Shown here in pieces: positions 60,715 to 64,000 of a DNA stretch of 64,000 nt. Source of the stretch: Deltaproteobacteria bacterium. GTDB taxonomy: Bacteria; Myxococcota_A; UBA9160; UBA6930. How positions within the stretch are numbered: the stretch's first letter is position 1; each line of letters begins with the position of its first letter. The notes below the pieces were generated by a model, which saw nothing but the letters and a program-made list of their open reading frames with translations, was not told where the DNA came from and made no database searches. Both the position numbers and the translations under genes were made by a program. Location: the NCBI GenBank assembly GCA_029261795.1, contig JAJDAP010000019.1, positions 1 to 64,000 of the forward strand, given 5' to 3'.

Positions 60715-62277
60715 CTAGAGGAACCCGCGGCGGCCCATGAAACGCATCAGGGCGAGCGGTTCGCGCGGTTCCGCGCCCAGGGACATGAGCGTGTCGGAAC
60801 GGAATCGGTTGAACAGATCAGCCATTCTCTCGAGCGTTTCGGCTTCCTGGGTCGCCTGACCGACGTCGGTCAGGAAGCCCAGACACTCGCGTCCGTCGGA
60901 GTACTCGCCCAGGTTCCGGCGATGATAGGCGCCGGTCTCCTGGAGGTGGGCGCGCACCTTCTGCAGTGCCGTGCGGACGTGAGCGAGCGAACGCAAGACC
61001 AGGGGCCGCTGGGCAATCTGCGATTCGAGCCAGGCGCGATCGAGATGCTGATCGCGCATGTAGGCATCGACCCAGATGTTGTAGTAGCTGCCGATATCGA
61101 AATTCCACTTCAGCTTGCCGAGCTCGTAGCTGCCGAGCAGATCGTACTGGCCGCGGTACAACTCGAAGGTCGCCTCCTGGCGGAAATCCATGAACGCGTT
61201 GTAGAGCTGCGCGCGTTCCGCGACGGCCTCGAACGATTCACCCTCGGTGTCGCGGCGGATCAGGTCGGCCAGGAAATCGTTCTCCAGCGCGATGAAGTCG
61301 GCACCCGGGCTGTAGAGCGGATCGGGGAAGCAAGCCGCCTCGCCGCTGAGCCCCCAACGATTGGCAGCGAAGAACTGGCTGGTTCGGTAGGACAGGTTCG
61401 TGTAGCAACCGTGATCGATGGGCTTCGCTTGCTCGATCAGGGATGACACCGCGTGGTGTTGGTTCAGGAAGGCGACGAAACCCTCCTGCGTTCGGAGCTC
61501 GGGCGAGAAGAGCGCTTTGTCCGCCACCAGCCCGATGCTCGTCACGCCATCCCGGAGCGGGATGAACCAGATCCAATAGCCGGGGTAGTGGAAGTGCATC
61601 GTCGAGAGTCGTCGCGGCGTGTGCCGGATGCGCGCGCGAAAAGCCTCGGAGCCCATCGTGTCGACGTCGGCCACACCCTCGAAGCGACCCCAGACGGAGG
61701 CGTTCGCCAGTTCGGTCTCGGCTTCCGCGAGGCCTTGGCTCCGGGCCAGGGTTCGCACGCGGCCACTCGCATCGATCAGCCAGCGCGCGCGGAGCCTCCG
61801 CTCTGGTCCGCCGCCCTCGGGTCGCACCGAGAATTCGTGGGCCTCGCCCGCTTCACCCAACTGGATCTCGCGCACCTGCACGCCACGGTGGATCTCCACA
61901 CCGTCCGCCGCATTCATGGCCGCCAGGTCGGAATCGAGGCGAGCACGGTCGATCTGGAATGCCGGGTGGAACGGCAGCGACTCGGAACCGATCTCGCTCA
62001 TCTGCTCGAGCGGCGCGCTCCGCTCGGCGTCGTCGTAGAAATATCGAAGGCCGTTCTTGGGGTAGTGCCGATCGTAGAGATAGGACGAGAGGCCCAGCCG
62101 CCGGACGAAGTAGTTCGTGGCGATCTCGACCATCGACTCGCCCAGTTTGTGGGGGTCGGAGGTCGTCCGTTCGAAGATCGCGATGCGAAGCTCGGGCACG
62201 CTGCGCCGGAGCTGGCGAGCGAGCAGCTGCCCGGCCATCCCACCGCCGATGATCGCTACGCCCAGTGTCGAACTCAC
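60715..62277 (-). CDS. FAD-dependent halogenase-like oxidoreductase
   Basis: A 520-aa flavoprotein with the FAD fold GGGMAGQLLA at residue 11, HKLGESMVE near 43 and the flavin-halogenase signature WxWxIP as WIWFIP near 234. ASGRVRTLARSQ is the second FAD motif. The GTG at 62277 (SSTLGVAIIGGG) has GGAGG 6 nt upstream. Xanthomonadins, brominated aryl polyenes, have a halogenase-like gene in their cluster, so this is the obvious candidate for halogenating the aromatic head; substrate and activity are unproven. First gene of the minus operon. Confidence 0.78.
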   Translation of the reverse strand: MSSTLGVAIIGGGMAGQLLARQLRRSVPELRIAIFERTTSDPHKLGESMVEIATNYFVRRLGLSSYLYDRHYPKNGLRYFYDDAERSAPLEQMSEIGSESLPFHPAFQIDRARLDSDLAAMNAADGVEIHRGVQVREIQLGEAGEAHEFSVRPEGGGPERRLRARWLIDASGRVRTLARSQGLAEAETELANASVWGRFEGVADVDTMGSEAFRARIRHTPRRLSTMHFHYPGYWIWFIPLRDGVTSIGLVADKALFSPELRTQEGFVAFLNQHHAVSSLIEQAKPIDHGCYTNLSYRTSQFFAANRWGLSGEAACFPDPLYSPGADFIALENDFLADLIRRDTEGESFEAVAERAQLYNAFMDFRQEATFELYRGQYDLLGSYELGKLKWNFDIGSYYNIWVDAYMRDQHLDRAWLESQIAQRPLVLRSLAHVRTALQKVRAHLQETGAYHRRNLGEYSDGRECLGFLTDVGQATQEAETLERMADLFNRFRSDTLMSLGAEPREPLALMRFMGRRGFL

Positions 62278-62372
62278 CGATCGCCTCCACATCTCATCCG
62301 TGGGTGCCAGCGTAGCAAGTGGCCGATCGCCGATGCAGGCCACGCGAAGCATCCTGTAACCTTTGGGGGGCC

Positions 62373-63566
62373 ATGTCCAAGCCGTGCTCACTTGCTGCCC
62401 TGGGAATCATCAACGCCCTCGGCGCTGACCGCGACGTGATCTGGCGACGCACCCTCGCGGGCGACACCTCGAGCATGAAGCCTCACCCGGACCTGACTGC
62501 CGGTGGCGATTGGCTGGTCGGCGCCGTGGACGACATGCGGTTGCCGACGCTTCCCGACGGCCTCGAGCGGTATTCCTGTCGCAACAACCGCTTCACCATG
62601 GGCGCCTTCGAACAGATCGAGACGGAGGTGATGAACGCGGTCCGCGCGGTAGGCGCCGACCGCGTCGGCGTCGTGATGGGGACGAGCACCTCTGGCAGCA
62701 GGGAATGCGAAGCAGCCATTCTTCACGAGCATCACCACGGCAGCTTGCTCCCGGAGTTCCGCTACGAGCAGCTCGAACTCGGCGGCGCCGCCAGCTTTCT
62801 TGCCGAGCTCCTGGAGCTCGGCGGTCCAGCGCTCTCGATCTCCACTGCCTGTTCATCCGGCGCGCGCGCGCTCGTCTCGGCTCGCTCGCTCCTCGAGCTC
62901 GGCGTCTGCGACGTCGTGCTGGCGGGCGGCTCGGACTCCCTCTGCGGGCTCACGAGCCACGGCTTCGCCTCCCTCAAGGCGGTGGCGGCAGGACTGACGA
63001 ACCCGTTCTCGGCCAACCGCGACGGGCTCAACCTCGGCGAAGGCGCCGCCCTGTTCCTGGTCACCCGAGAGAACGCGGGAATCCAGTTGCTAGGCGTCGG
63101 TGAGAGTAGCGAGGCGCATCACATCTCTTCCCCGGACCCGGAGGGGACCGGTGCGGCCGCTTCGATGCGCGAGGCGATGGAAGACGCAGGTGCCGCCGCC
63201 GATGACGTCGGCTACCTGAATCTCCACGGGACCGGGACCCGGCTCAACGATTCCATGGAGAGCCTGGCGGTTTCTCGGGTGCTGGGCGGCGAAACGCCTT
63301 GCTCCTCCACGAAGCCGCTGATCGGCCATTGCCTGGGCGCCGCCGGCGCGATGGAACTCGGCTTCTGCTGGATGGCCCTGGATGCGTCGGCTGGCCAGCA
63401 GATCCCGATCCCGCCCCATCGTTACGATGGCGACGGCGACACTGAACTGGCGTCGATCCGATTGGCTGGTGTAGGCGAATCCACGGATCGCGCCATCCTG
63501 CTCACAAATTCGTTCGGCTTCGGCGGCAACAACTGCACGCTCGCGGTCGGGAGGGCGACTTCATGA
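62373..63566 (+). CDS. Beta-ketoacyl synthase
   Basis: A 397-aa KAS I/II-type condensing enzyme: Cys in TACSSGA near residue 165, His in HGTGT near 285 and GHCLGAAGA near 321, and the closing NSFGFGGNN. The catalytic triad is complete. ATG 62373 is preferred; a longer frame starts at 62319. It resembles the KS of aryl-polyene clusters (ApeO role), and overlaps the next KS-like gene (ATGA). Confidence 0.9.
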   Translation: MSKPCSLAALGIINALGADRDVIWRRTLAGDTSSMKPHPDLTAGGDWLVGAVDDMRLPTLPDGLERYSCRNNRFTMGAFEQIETEVMNAVRAVGADRVGVVMGTSTSGSRECEAAILHEHHHGSLLPEFRYEQLELGGAASFLAELLELGGPALSISTACSSGARALVSARSLLELGVCDVVLAGGSDSLCGLTSHGFASLKAVAAGLTNPFSANRDGLNLGEGAALFLVTRENAGIQLLGVGESSEAHHISSPDPEGTGAAASMREAMEDAGAAADDVGYLNLHGTGTRLNDSMESLAVSRVLGGETPCSSTKPLIGHCLGAAGAMELGFCWMALDASAGQQIPIPPHRYDGDGDTELASIRLAGVGESTDRAILLTNSFGFGGNNCTLAVGRATS

Positions 63567-64000
63567 TGGACGTCGTCGTGCGACGCTTCTCCGCATGGGG
63601 AACCAGCCAGGCCGACGCGGTGCTGGCCTCGCACGAAGACTGGTCCGCCTGGGCCAAGGCGCCGGCGCCGCTCGGGCATGAAGGCAAACCCCCGGTCGCC
63701 TTCCTGGCAGCGGCCGTCCGCCGCCGCTCCAGCCGGCTCACGCGACTGATGCTCGAAAGCGCCTTCGCCTGCACCGAGGAGGGCGAACGCGGCTCGGTCC
63801 GTACGGTCTTCTCGTCGCGACACGGCGCCATTCACGTCGCGATCAAGATCCTGGCGAGCCTCGCTCGCCAGGAGAGCGTCTCGCCGCTCCAGTTCAGCCA
63901 CTCGGTCCACAATGCCCAGGCGGGTCTGTTCTCGATTGCCGCCGGCAACCGGGAGGCCTCGAGTTCGATCGCCGCCGGAACCGACACGTTCGCCCACGGT
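63563..64000 (+). CDS. KS chain-length-factor-like protein, truncated by window
   Basis: The first 146 residues. RHGAIHVAIKILASLARQE and FSHSVHNAQAGLFSIAAGN are characteristic of the second, partly degenerate ketosynthase-like protein of aryl-polyene clusters (ApeC role), which pairs with the catalytic KS and sets chain length. The segment where the nucleophilic Cys would lie reads SSSIAAGTDTFAHG, without Cys. More cluster genes (ACP, dehydratases, thioesterase, exporter) should follow to the right. Confidence 0.82.
   Translation, partial: MMDVVVRRFSAWGTSQADAVLASHEDWSAWAKAPAPLGHEGKPPVAFLAAAVRRRSSRLTRLMLESAFACTEEGERGSVRTVFSSRHGAIHVAIKILASLARQESVSPLQFSHSVHNAQAGLFSIAAGNREASSSIAAGTDTFAHG

Overview
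High-GC chromosomal DNA of a Gram-negative bacterium: it encodes lipoproteins with lipoboxes, an autotransporter with an outer-membrane barrel, and Tat-exported periplasmic enzymes. Gene content (many acyl-CoA genes, a DUF799/DUF4810 pair, an aryl-polyene-type cluster, type II DMSO-reductase-family enzymes) suggests a deltaproteobacterial-type lineage such as Myxococcota or Binatota, but no marker gene settles this. No rRNA, tRNA, CRISPR array or insertion sequence was seen.

Layout. 1-4.1 kb: housekeeping (pyrE, pyrF, tgt) with an acyl-CoA dehydrogenase and a 42-aa basic miniprotein. 4.1-7.4 kb: a three-lipoprotein operon, an enolase-superfamily enzyme and a small exported protein. 7.6-9.3 kb: a hemerythrin-like protein, a Cys-rich small protein and a Crp/Fnr-type regulator. 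9.4-14.9 kb: a TetR-controlled acyl-CoA operon (ligase, thiolase, nitroreductase, dehydrogenase) with a tandem operator. 15-17.2 kb: methyltransferase plus PLP enzyme. 17.3-33.2 kb: the most unusual part, four catalytic subunits of type II molybdenum enzymes (ethylbenzene dehydrogenase / steroid C25 dehydrogenase / nitrate reductase class), two iron-sulfur beta subunits, one heme gamma subunit, one TorD chaperone, one cytochrome b and a truncated mobB-like ORF. 33.5-37.6 kb: phospholipase D, decayed SGNH-hydrolase and FkbH remnants, a CBS protein and an exported PCMT. 37.9-44.6 kb: a 2220-aa Gly-rich repeat autotransporter. 44.7-54.9 kb: mixed metabolic and stress genes, including ychF-rnhA. 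54.9-56.9 kb: carotenoid oxygenase with its TetR. 56.9-64 kb: an aryl-polyene/xanthomonadin-like pigment cluster with a halogenase-like flavoprotein, running off the right end.

The main discovery is regulatory. Five perfect copies of the palindrome ATGAC-N4-GTCAT lie in front of the hemerythrin gene, the methyltransferase-PLP operon, both sides of the central divergent molybdoenzyme promoter region (two copies), and the fourth molybdoenzyme. In every case a -10-like hexamer (TAGGCT/TATCCT type) sits 31-33 bp from the palindrome centre, the geometry of class II Crp/Fnr activation at -41.5. A cysteine-free Crp/Fnr regulator encoded at 8.65 kb is the natural candidate, so the 7.6-33.2 kb interval looks like one regulon built around a family of alpha subunits that share a smaller set of beta and gamma partners. 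Substrates and effector are unknown.
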